Source: Tetradesmus obliquus
Lineage: Eukaryota; Chlorophyta; Chlorophyceae; Sphaeropleales; Scenedesmaceae
Assembly: GCA_030272155.1 (NCBI GenBank)
Contig: CP126194.1
Location: 3,153,501 to 3,217,500, forward strand
DNA length: 64,000 nucleotides
Direction of reading: 5' to 3'
Part shown: positions 1 to 9,368 of the stretch, in pieces
How positions within the stretch are numbered: the stretch's first letter is position 1
How the letters are laid out: every line of letters starts with the position of its first letter
Notes under the pieces: model-generated
Seen by the model: only the letters and a program-made list of their open reading frames with translations
Database searches by the model: none
Told to the model about the DNA's origin: nothing
Program-made: the position numbers and the translations under genes

Positions 1-1199
1 TGAAGCGCTTTGTGCCGCGCAAGCAGCTGCAGGAGGGGCTGCTGTGGGTGGCTGAGCAGCTGCCAGGAGTGGTGGAGGCGGCTGACATGACACAGGTGCG
101 GTGCCTGGACAGTTATTGTTACATCATTATTTGCAACATGCACCGCAGGTGCTGTTGTGTGAGCAGCGTTGTTGTCATTGTAGTAAGCAGTGTACTTTGC
201 GGTCTGTGTTGGACTGGTGCATGCACAAACAACAATGTTGGTGTGACTGGTGTTTGCTGCGATGCCGCATGCACTGTTGCTCAGTCAGCTGTCTCCTGCC
301 CAGCAGCATGGTTGTGTGATGCGCTGCTGCTTGTGACGCTGCTGCGGCATGCATTGCAGGTGTTGGCTCGGGGCTACTGGCCATCCTACAACGTGGCATT
401 CTTCCCCAACATTTATGAGAAGGCCGGTGAGTGTTCGCCGCACATACAAGTGGAGGCTTATATCCTGCAGCTGTACAGCCATAGCGGCTGCACGTTCTGA
501 TGCACTCCTGACTCACCCGTCTGTTGCAGATGTGCTGCCGTGCTGCTTGCCAGTGTCACCCACGTCTCAGCTGAGCCAGGCGGCCCTGACGCTGCTGCTG
601 CTGCTGCTGCTGCTGCTGGTTTGCCATGTTCTTGCCGTGCCCAGGCTACCCCAGCCTCATTGATGCAGCTCAGGGCAAGGGCCCACAGTATGGCGACCCT
701 GCTCGATGGCTGATGTACCAGGTGAGGCGCGGGCAACAACACATGTTGATTGAATTGGCAGGTGAATCCAGTATTGGTCGGTAAAACGCAGCATGTGCCT
801 GTCAATTTCACCCCTCATGGCTCAAGTGAAGCCCACGGCCGCAGCTAGGGCTGTGTGGCTGCGGACGTGCTATTGGAGAGGCCTCCCTACTTGCCACCTG
901 TGCAACAGGCACACCAGTGGATGTCGAGGTGTTGTTTGACTTGCGTATGCCCAAGATGGCGGCTGAAGATATCAACATGTGCTGCATGCTGTGCAGGTGT
1001 CGCCGCGTGCCAACATTTTCAGGCGTGATCAGGGGAACGTGCACGACCTGGAGCACCTGAAGCACCTCATGCGATATAACGACTTCCAAAATGACGACCT
1101 GTCAAACGGCCAGCCGGTGGCCTCTGTGTGCTCGCGTGGCGACCTGGCTAAGACGGGCGCCATTCCAAAGGGCTGCTATGATACCAAGGTGAGTTTTGC

Positions 1200-1239
<40 letters not shown>

Positions 1240-1881
1240 CTGCAGTGTGGCTTTTTGCAATATTGCTCTGCCAATAAACTGTAGTGGTGCACGTATTGTA
1301 GGGGAAGTTGTGCTATGCGGCAGGGATTCCCCCACCTCCACTGCTCGCACTGGGTGTGCTGCTGTGCTTGCTTCAAAATGAGATAGGTCGATTGCTGTGT
1401 TGTTGGTGCGTTGTTTGATGGCCAACGCCAACTGCTGCTGCTCCTGCTGCTGCTGCTGCTGCTGCTGCAGGTGTCCAGCTACAGCATGGCGCTTGCCATG
1501 GAGAGTGAGGTGGTGGGCGGGCCCACAGCGCAGGGCCAGCCCGCATTCGAGTGGGGGGACAAGTGGGACGGCTTCGCGCACAGGGGCATGCCCAACCGGT
1601 GAGCAGCGCAGCATTGCAGCCGTAGCTATGTGCATCGGGATGGGGTGTGTCAAGTTAAATGCGTCAAGTCACTGAGCAGCTGCTCATGGCGCAGCAGTCG
1701 AGGCTTGCAAGTCGTGTTGCGCATTACTCATGGAGAGATGGTTGAGGAGCGTCACTACCATCACATGTGAACTGCTTGCTCACCGTTTGTCTTGCGGCTG
1801 CTTGCTTGCAGGTATGACTTCAGGTTTGAGAAGCAGTCTGCTGCAGACCTGTTGCTGCCAGGAGTGGAGTGCGTAGCTGGC

Positions 1882-1915
<34 letters not shown>

Positions 1916-1977
1916 GCTCAATCCTGGTGGCAGGCAGTGCAGGGAGCGCAGGGACTGCTGCACTGCAGGAGATGTGA
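1..1977 (+). CDS. Phospholipase B-like protein, C-terminal part (partial, runs off the left edge)
   Basis: Six exons are visible: <1-95, 360-426, 645-721, 997-1188, 1471-1598 and 1812-1977 (TGA). All have GT-AG introns and compatible phases. The joined product carries the hallmark blocks of the PLBD (phospholipase B-like, formerly LAMA) family: VSPRANIFRRDQG, LMRYNDFQNDD, SICSRGDL-like VCSRGDLA, and GCYDTK, followed by a GPTAQGQPAFEW block and a final YDFRFEKQ. Family members are lysosomal or secreted N-terminal-nucleophile hydrolases acting on amide or ester bonds of lipids. The N-terminal half with the nucleophile and any signal peptide lies outside the window. The last exon has a ten-residue Gln run and a Gly/Ala-rich tail after the conserved domain, probably lineage-specific. 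Introns contain CTG repeats directly before the acceptors. Family assignment is firm; substrate is unknown. Confidence 0.88.
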
Positions 1978-3898
1978 GGGGCGATCATCTGGTGCGACCT
2001 TCATTTTGTGTTTTGTAAGCATGAGTGTGAGCGCGACCATGGCAGCGGCAGCAGGGTCAGCAGTGCGAGGGGTGGTGCAGAAAATGCGCCTGGCTGGAGG
2101 TATGCACGAGTGAGTTGCAGCTGTGTAGGCTATGAGGCACGCTAGCAGGATGTTCAAAGAGGAATTGCATTCGGATGCGCTTGGTACTGCGGATGCAGCA
2201 TGCCACTGCAGCTGTTAGCTTCGCATGTAGTTCCCAGAGGGCTGTGCCAGTAACGATTGATTGTTGGTTTGCTGTTGCTTTTCCGGCATGCAGGCCGTTG
2301 TCTGATAATGACTTATTACCTTACGCCAGCCCGCCAGCTGTTCAGTTCATGCTCAGCGGGGTCTGCAGAGTCAACACGTGTATCGATGTTGCCTGTTGCA
2401 CTTCAATGGAAGGCTGTGCTGGGCAGGATTCTGGACATTGTGTGCAGGAATAATCATTGTAGCCTTGCCATTTTGTGCGTTGGACTGCCCCCACCTTGTG
2501 TGATGTATGAACATTGACTAGCTGCTGTGACAGCCCTGCTGCGGTACCCTCCTGTGGGGTCCTGTTCGTGGCTTGAGCTCTTGTGATGTTTGCATGCTGG
2601 CAGCGTACTATATTTAGCAGCATGTATTGAGAAAGTATGCTGTGTTTTCAATGCAGGAGTAAGCTCTGTATTGGCAAAGACACCTTCTGTGTCTGCCATA
2701 TGCGGACGTGCTGGGTAGCCTCATCCCAGCGTCAGCTGCGTTGCACCAGTTTTGTTCGCTTCACAACTGCTGTTTTGGAACGGCTGCGGCAGTATCGCAG
2801 ACTGAGCAGGCATTTACACTGGATGCAGTTGTGTTAATTATGCACGGCGCACGTGTTTGAATCTGACGGTGTGACAGTGTGGCATATGTCTGCTGCATGT
2901 CAGCAGGCGTTAGTAAGTCTCAGGTCAGTGGTGCAGGCTCGGATCTGCAGCAGTAAAGAGTATGGTGTGTGTGCTGAAGGAGCAGCATGAGCTGAGTGGC
3001 ACGCCTGAAACTCATCAAGGGCTGCAACCCTGAACCCAACCCTGCATCAGACATGTGTGCCACCAACACGCTGGGACAACACTGCAATGCTGCTCCAAGG
3101 TTGCGCAGCTGGCTAGCGTGACATCACCCGGCTGGTGCATGCCACGCGATGATATAAGTAACATCTGCAAGGCAACACCGAAACTGGACTGAGGCAAGTC
3201 CGACCTCAGAGTCTGAACCTGCTGTTGTGAAGCCCTTGCACTTCTTGCTCATGCACTACCTCAGCCAACCCTGCACAATGCGTAGGATTTTAACAAGGCG
3301 GCTGCAGAAACAGTTATTAATTGCAAATTAATTGCAAATTAAGGGTTTCTACTGGGAGTATCGCAACTGAACGACAATTTCAGCAGCGCTCCTTCTGGAC
3401 TAATCACGCAGCTAATCACAGCCGATGTGCAACCTGAACCACCGCTGGCCAGTGATAAGTGAGTGCATGGCTGCCCTATAAAGCAGCAGGCATCTTCTTC
3501 AAGCATTCAGTGGCAGCGCATCCCTTCCGACTTGCAAAAAAACAGTCACAAACAAGTACACTCCGCGCTTAGCTTCATTGTTTCGTCTCTTGCTCGAGGT
3601 GCTGCAGCTGCTAGTGGAGGCGTGTATTCTCTGTCTTGCGCCCGAAGTAATAGTAGGGTTGCGGTCAACGAAAAAAATACAGGGCGCGGTGCGCTGTGCC
3701 CTGCGCCCTCACGAAGCTTTTCACCAGAGCGGGAGGCAGCTCCCGCCTCTGCTATCGCACTGCCAGGCTAGCTCTGCTTGCTGCTCCACACCTAGCCACA
3801 ACACTCTTTCAACCCCTCTATCAGTATAAGATAGGTGTGCAGGTTACCTGGAGTGCTTGGCAGAAGTACCGGGGGGACCTGTCGCCAGCCTGCTTTAG
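1978..3898. other. Intergenic region, no supported gene
   Basis: About 1.9 kb between the phospholipase B-like gene and the minisatellite. Open frames here are short, rich in Cys/His/Trp, and lack recognisable motifs or consistent splice chains. A short AT-rich direct repeat (ATTGCAAATTA twice) occurs near 3318-3340. An open frame at 3463-3771 was considered and not accepted. Confidence 0.5.
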
Positions 3899-4109
3899 AT
3901 GCTGCGAAGCCATGCCCAGGTGAGCAGCTGGCCGAGGACCTGCCTTAATAACTCAGTGCAGCTTGTGTATGGTGTCTTTCCGCAGGCGAAGCTTTGGCGC
4001 ACCAGCTGCAGCCACTTCTGCTTACTGGTCCCTGGCCTGTCTACACTAGCACTTATAGGTCTAGCTAGCAGCTGCAGCTGGACCCTGCTGTATCCTGCAC
4101 ACTCTGCTG

Positions 4110-5468
4110 CTGCAACTGTTTGGGACTGTGATGGAGCTGCTGCTGCTGCTGCTGTGCAGATATTTTGCAGGACAGTGCTCGGGATGCCGCTGCTGCTGTG
4201 CAGGACTGTGCTGGAGCTACTGCTGCAGTGCAGGACTGTGCATGACAGTGCAGCTCTGTGCAGGACTGAGTTGCGCCTGCTGCGGCTGTGCAGGACTGTG
4301 CTGGAGCTGCCGCTGCTGTGCAGGACTGTGTTAGAGCTACTGCTGCTGTGCAGGACTGTGCATGACAGTGCAGCTCTGTGCATGACTAAGCTGTGGCTGC
4401 TGCTGCTGTGCAGGGTTGTGTTGGAGCTGGTGACAGACCGTGCAGGACTGTGCTGGAGCTGCTGCTGCTGTGCAGGAACGTGCTGCAGCTGCTGCTGTTT
4501 ACGACTGTGCTAGAGCTACTTCTGCTGTTTAGGACTGTGCTGGCAGTGCAGGTATGATATGAACCGCTGTGCAGGGTTGTGAGGGAGCTGATAAAGGACT
4601 GTGCTGGCCTGTGCTGGAGCTGCTGCTGCTTTGCAGGTTTGTGCTGGAGCTGCTGCTGCTGTGCAGGTTTGTGCTGGAGCTGGTGGCAGACCCTGCAGGA
4701 CTGATATTGAGCTTCTGCTGCTGTGCAGACAGTCCCAAAGCTGCTGTTGTTGTGCAGGATAATGCCGAAACTGCTGCTGTTGCTCTGCAGGACAGTTTTA
4801 CAGCTGATGTTGCTGCATATCTCTGAGGCTGCTGCTGCTGCTGCTGCTGCTGTGCAGCACAGTGATGGGGCTGCCGTGGCTGTGCTGAAAGGTGCTGTTA
4901 ATGCTTTCCAGGAATATGGGGCTGTTACTGTTTTGTAGGAATATGCTGGAGCTGCTCCTGCTGCTTTGCAGGGCTGCGTTGTAGCTGCTGCCACTGTGCA
5001 GGGTGTGCCAATGTTGCTGCACAACACTGCCGGACTGCGCTGGACAGCTGCAACTGCTTTACACAACTGTGCGGGAGCTGCTGCTTTTGTGCAGGAGGAT
5101 TCTGCAGTTTTACATGTTGTATAGATCTGTGCAGGACTGTGTGGGAGCTGCTGCTCTTGTGAAGGACTGTGCCAGAGCTGCTGCTGCCAGCAGTGCTGTG
5201 CAGACTGTGCCAGAGCTGCTGCTGCTGCGTAGGACTGTGCTGGAGCAGCTGTTGCCGTTGTGCAGGGACTGCTGCAACTACTGTGGCTGTGCTGGACTGT
5301 GCTGGACTATGATGGACTGTGATGGAGCTGCTGCTGCAATGCAAAACTTGCTGGAGTTGATGCTGCTGTACAGTCTGTGCTCTAACTGCTGCTGCTCCGC
5401 AGGAATGTGCCTGATTTGCTGCTACTTGACAGGAGATCACTGAAGCTGCTGTTGTGCAGGGATGTGCT
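4110..5468. repeat. 30-bp minisatellite array (left block), with 120-bp higher-order units
   Basis: Degenerate tandem copies of a roughly 30-bp unit, approximately CTGTGCAGGACTGTGCTGGA followed by GCTGCTGCTG. Copies at 4201-4260 and 4321-4380 match almost base for base at a spacing of exactly 120 bp, which shows four-unit higher-order duplication. Because 30 is divisible by three, all frames stay open over long stretches and give 10-residue peptide repeats on both strands. These look non-coding. Copies decay towards 5460, where the mobile element interrupts the array. Confidence 0.85.
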
Positions 5469-5646
5469 GGTAAGCACGTTTTGTGCTGCAGCGATCATGA
5501 GGACTGACAGGTGTTAGTTTGACTAGGCTGTTGTCATCAGGGTTCAAGTGCATGGTAGTGTGATTTCGCTCTATTAAAGCAGATACAGCTTGGCTTGAAT
5601 GCCAGCTGTTTGATTGTACAGGAGCAACGTTTGTGCATGCGCGTTT
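5467..5646 (+). repeat. Split direct repeat A1 (left end of the element)
   Basis: A copy of this 180-bp segment recurs at 6923-7102 with about four substitutions. The first bases (CTGG) overlap the flanking minisatellite unit, so the exact left edge is ambiguous by 2-4 bp. The motif GATCATGA lies about 25 bp inside and is the reverse complement of the last 8 bp of repeat B. Confidence 0.9.
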
Positions 5647-6727
5647 GGCTGCTGGTACCTGACGCTGTTGCGCCTCCTTTGACCTACAGGGGCGGAGTGC
5701 TTCCCGCCAGGAGTGGCGGCGACACGGCCGAGGCTGGCGCTGCATCAGGAGGCGCTGGGCTATTTGAAGCATGACTTGGCTGACTCCACTCTGGGCAGTA
5801 TCAGCAGTCGCTGAAGTATGTGGTGCGCATGCTGCTGCTGCTGGGTTTGCTGCCGATGCTGTGGGCCCCGCAGGAGCTGGTAGTGTGTTGGGTAGTGGCG
5901 TGTTTTGCGCGGTCCGCGTCTTACAAGTCCATTGTGAACTACTTGAAGGCTTGGAAATACTTCCTGGGCGTGCATGGCTGGGATGTGAGTGTGTGGCAAG
6001 GTTGGCAGCTGCTGCCAAGGCTGTTGAGGGGGGTGAAGCGTGTGAAAGGCGATGTGGCAAAGCCCAAGCTGCCCATCACCCCGGCCCTGTTACTCAAGTT
6101 TGTGCGGGCGCTGCCGCTGGGCGGCCCTGCACTTGCTCTGTGGGCAGCAATACTGGTGGGATTCTTTGGCTTTCTCCGCAAAGGGCATTTGTGTGTGGAC
6201 GGTGTTGGGCTTGACCCTGTGTCTATGGCAGTGCTGCGGCGCAAAAACTTTGTGTTTGACCATGCGGCTTACTGTGTGCATATTACAGTTACCATGTCAA
6301 AGACCAACCAGTTTCGGCAGCGGCAGCAGGTCATCACCATTCAAGGGGTGAAGGGACACGTTTTGGACCCATACGCCTGGCTGCAGAAGCTGTTCACGTT
6401 GCATCCTGCGGATGGGGATGCACCGGCGTTTGGTCATGTGCAGGATGGTGTGTATGTGCCCCTGACATACTCTCGTCTGCTGGTGGTCTGAAGGATGTGA
6501 TTAAGGCGTGTGGCCTGGACCCCTCTGCATATGGTGGGCACTCGCTGCGGCGAGGCGGCGCCACGTGGGCCTTTCAATGCGGGGTGCATCCGCTGTTCAT
6601 TCGCATACAAGGTGACTGGCAGTCTGACACGTGGCTGCTGTATGTCGGCATGTCGGCAGCGCAGAAGTGTGCTGTCACGCGCATGATGCAGGAGAAGATC
6701 GCAAGCCTGCCTGGTGCAGCAATTTGA
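5640..6727 (+). pseudogene. Tyrosine recombinase of the split-direct-repeat element, frameshifted
   Basis: The core-binding part (SYKSIVNYLKAWKYFLGVHG) and the start of the catalytic domain read in one frame from about 5799 to a stop at 6489-6491. The rest reads in another frame from about 6490 to the TGA at 6725-6727. Catalytic residues of the family are visible: Arg in GFLRKGHL (6177-6179), the H-x-x-R box in GGHSLRRGG (His 6539-6541, Arg 6548-6550), Trp in GDWQSD (6617-6619) and the nucleophilic Tyr in LLYVGM (6641-6643). Homology continues across the break, indicating a net one-base loss near 6485-6490. A second probable one-base loss near 5795 separates the block QEALGYLKHDLADSTLG from the downstream frame. 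There is no clear start codon. The enzyme would have integrated the circular element intermediate; this copy looks inactive. Confidence 0.85.
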
Positions 6728-6740
6728 GTGAGGTGGGGAG

Positions 6741-6923
6741 TGGGATGTGTGCTGTGTGCTGCTCAGCTGAGAATGCTGAGCTGTCACTGCTCTGGCGGCT
6801 GCTGTGTGCGCGGCACACGCGTAGCCTGCCTGCTTCTGGCCCAACCTCACTCATTGCTGGCATGTCTGTTGTTATGTTAAGTCAAGACGGGGATATTGTA
6901 ACACACCTAAGGCAATCATGATC
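6741..6923 (+). repeat. Split direct repeat B1
   Basis: Begins 13 bp after the recombinase stop codon and is repeated at 7184-7366 with one visible difference. It ends in TCATGATC, immediately abutting A2, so B1/A2 together look like a preserved circle junction. It contains an imperfect palindrome around CAGCTGAGAATGCTGAGCTG. Confidence 0.9.
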
Positions 6924-7102
6924 TGGTAAGCACGTTTTGTGCTGCAGGGATCATGAGGGCTGACAGGTGTTAGTTTGACTAGGCTGTTGTCATCAGGGTT
7001 CAAGTGCATGGTAGTGTGATTTCGCTCTATTAAAGCAGATACAGCTTGGCTTAAATGCCAGCTGTTTGATTGTACGGGAGCAACGTTTGTGCATGCGCGT
7101 TT
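6923..7102 (+). repeat. Split direct repeat A2
   Basis: Second copy of A1, differing at about four positions. It starts directly at the end of B1. Similarity to A1 stops abruptly after GCATGCGCGTTT in both copies. Confidence 0.9.
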
Positions 7103-7183
7103 CCCTCCCACCCACCCTTGATACTCCATTGATGGGCTGGCATTTGCCTCTGCTTGACTGCATACCACCATGTCAGTACTGTT

Positions 7184-7366
7184 TGGGATGTGTGCTGTGT
7201 GCTGCTCAGCTGAGAATGCTGAGCTGTCACTGCTCTGGCGGCTGCTGTGTGCGCGGCACACGCGTAGCCTGCCCGCTTCTGGCCCAACCTCACTCATTGC
7301 TGGCATGTCTGTTGTTATGTTAAGTCAAGACGGGGATATTGTAACACACCTAAGGCAATCATGATC
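7184..7366 (+). repeat. Split direct repeat B2 (right end of the element)
   Basis: Second copy of B1 with one visible substitution. It ends with TCATGATC, followed by CGG and then the resumed minisatellite. In the element the B1/A2 junction has TGG at the same place, suggesting a three-base crossover core of the form NGG. Confidence 0.9.
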
Positions 7367-7367
7367 C

Positions 7368-7425
7368 GGAGTTACTGCTACTCAAAAGGACTCTGCTGGA
7401 GCTGCTGCTGCTGTGCAGGGCTGCA
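7368..7425. repeat. 30-bp minisatellite (right remnant)
   Basis: GGAGTTACTGCTACTC continues the unit broken off at 5470 and is followed by one clear further unit (CTCTGCTGGAGCTGCTGCTG, then CTGTGCAGGGCTG). This shows that the element interrupted an existing array. Confidence 0.75.
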
Positions 7426-8641
7426 CTTGCGCTGCTATTGCTCTTGGGGCTGTCGCCGTGGCTGTTGGTTGGCAAGTAGTACTGTGCCAGCAGCAGCGGC
7501 AGGTGGTCAGCTGTCACAGCAAAGTTTGACAAGTGTGCTAAGATACTGGATCAGCTGTTATCCAGTTCAGCTAAACGTTTAGTTGTCAGCAGGACTGCGA
7601 TCCTTTTTATTTAGGATCTTTCCCCGTTAAGTGCTACGGCTTCATAGGAAATTTGAGGACTGCCAGGTCACAGTTGTCTGAGGTTTGGTGACTGTCACAT
7701 TTTCAGAGGTGCACATTTTCAGAGGTTGAATGGTAACATGATGATGTTGTTGATGATTATTGAAGGTTCTCAAGGCTATTACATCTGAAATGCAGTGTGT
7801 GGCTACGTAGCGGTGCAAATATGTGTACCACCCTCTACCTGGAAGTTCCCACCAGATGTCAAGATGCCTAGCTCACGTCGTAAAAGTCACACATACACGA
7901 AGCTTCCACACTAGACACCGCAAACATCTGATAGCGGCAGCAGCGCTAAAGCTGACAACGGAAACTGCCTACACAGCTGTACTGCTTGTGTTGTGTGTGA
8001 CCTTTCGGATAACATGCCCCACAGCAGGGTTGCGATGAGTTTTGCCAACCAGCCCAGCAGCCCCAGATCGGCTGCAACTTACAAGGTGCGGTGTGCGCAA
8101 GCATAAAGCCGATGCCTGCATACTATGGCTACCCGGCTGATCAGCAGCACCACACAAATTGCTACAGACAATAAATCCACATGATGCAGAATCACACAGC
8201 GGCAGCATGCACACACAAGCCATCACCCAAGCAGACGTCCGGTGACAAAGCCTTCTGGTGAGTATGACCAGCGCAAAGCATACTGTTTGCATCCACAGCA
8301 CATCATACCTGCTGTGTAATAGACGTGCATGCCAAGCTCGCTAGCACACACATTCAAAGCATTGAAGCCATCATCTCAATGACAGCTGGACGAATCACAC
8401 ATAATACGTACGCAATAAAAACATTACTTCAGGCAACAGCATTGCAACTGGCCTGACAATGACTATCAAACTCCAACTAGTTGTCCGTACCCGTGTGTTG
8501 ATCAAACAAATCTCAAGCACTCCAAGCTACAAAGCATCACCAGAAGTGCACTACCGTCACGTGCTGCACACGCCGCAGCCCCACGTGTGCACAGCTGTCC
8601 CGCTCACCACCAAACATCCCACCCCTTGGCAGCACCAAGCA
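7426..8641. other. Intergenic region, no supported gene
   Basis: Mostly unique sequence with falling GC content and no long open frame. It lies downstream of the minus-strand coiled-coil gene and probably holds that gene's 3' untranslated region at its right end. Nothing else is recognised. Confidence 0.5.
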
Positions 8642-8945
8642 TCACACGCTACCGCCAGCCTGCCGCATCGCAGTCATCAGCAGCTCATTCCACTGCCGCA
8701 GCTCCTCACACGCTGCATGCTGCGCTGCAAGCGCCGCATGGCACTCCAGCAGCTGCTGCTCCACACAACCCTGATCACCAGCAGCACCACCCAACCGCAC
8801 AGTCGCATTGCACTTGGCAACTGCACAAGCGGCATGCTGCGTCTCCCTGGAAATTAGGCCCCACTCCATCACGCAAACTGCTGCTAGCTTCAGCCCATAC
8901 AAAGCTGGGATGTGTTTCTGCCACCGCCTGCTGCAGGCAAGCACC
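8642..8945 (-). CDS. Possible alternative terminal exon of the coiled-coil gene
   Basis: A 100-codon open frame on the minus strand ends at 8642 and contains a coiled-coil-like heptad stretch (EQQLLECHAALAAQHAACEE) similar in style to the upstream gene. Acceptors near 8935-8945 (CTGCAG) would open it. The only donors before the upstream stop at 8987 are weak (for example CTGAAA|GTGCAG near 9070, or CGCA|GTCTGG near 9003). It may therefore be an alternative C terminus, or chance. Confidence 0.35.
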
Positions 8946-8986
8946 TGCAGATACCAAGCTATTGAACTGCAGCCTGGGTTGCTGTG

Positions 8987-9336
8987 TTATGCGCCGCCAG
9001 ACTGCGAGTGCTGTAGCTCCAGCTGCTGCTGCAGCTGCTGCGTGCGCGCCCGCTGCTGCGCCAGCTGCACTTTCAGCAGCTGCAGGCTGCTGCAGTGCTG
9101 CTGCTGCTGATCTGCAGCAGCTGCGGCCGCAATAGCTGCATCATTAACCAACTCCCTGCAGATTGCAGGCGCCTCTGCTTCCTCAGCATCCCAGAAAGCA
9201 TCAGCATCCTCACCATCTACAGCTGCCTGGTTCTGACCCTCATCTCCCTGCTGCGTTGCACCGCTAGCTCCAGCGGCAAACTGCTGCTGCTGCTGCTGCT
9301 CCTGCACTTCCTGAGCTGCATCATTCTCGCCCTCGC

Positions 9337-9368
<32 letters not shown>

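Larger units (their letters stand above)
5469..7369 (+). mobile_element. Split-direct-repeat tyrosine-recombinase element (PAT/Kangaroo/Ngaro-like architecture, recombinase only)
   Basis: The element has the order A1 (5467-5646), internal recombinase region, B1 (6741-6923), A2 (6923-7102), an 81-bp spacer, B2 (7184-7366). By eye, A1 and A2 differ at about 4 of 180 positions and B1 and B2 at about 1 of 183. A1-ORF-B1-A2-B2 split direct repeats are the signature of PAT-type DIRS-superfamily retroelements (Kangaroo of Volvox is a known green-algal case), which integrate through a tyrosine recombinase without target-site duplication. Here the 1.1-kb interior encodes only the recombinase; no reverse transcriptase, RNase H or methyltransferase is visible. 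Flanking minisatellite units rejoin precisely if the element is removed. It may be a deletion derivative or a compact autonomous type; its ORF is now broken. Confidence 0.85.

Noticed and set aside
3463..3771. 102-codon plus-strand open frame
   Set aside because: Ser/Ala-rich with no motif, no consistent downstream exon, and overlapped by other open frames of equal quality.
3895..5443. Several open frames of 100-226 codons on both strands
   Set aside because: They lie in the 30-bp tandem array, whose period is divisible by three, so stops are avoided in all frames. Products are pure 10-residue repeats without start context or splice logic.
4110..5468. CRISPR-like array
   Set aside because: Repeats of about 30 bp are directly head-to-tail with no unique spacers, and the genome is eukaryotic.
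5535..5550. GGGTTCAAGTGC as a tRNA B-box
   Set aside because: No matching A-box or acceptor stem around it; it is part of repeat A. No convincing tRNA gene was found anywhere in the window.
5647..6740. Reverse transcriptase or RNase H inside the split-repeat element
   Set aside because: The interior is fully accounted for by the recombinase; no YxDD-like catalytic motif or further open frame is present.
6872..7306. Minus-strand open frames nearly identical to others at 5437-6060 and 6434-6850
   Set aside because: They are antisense readings of the duplicated A and B repeats of the mobile element, not gene copies.
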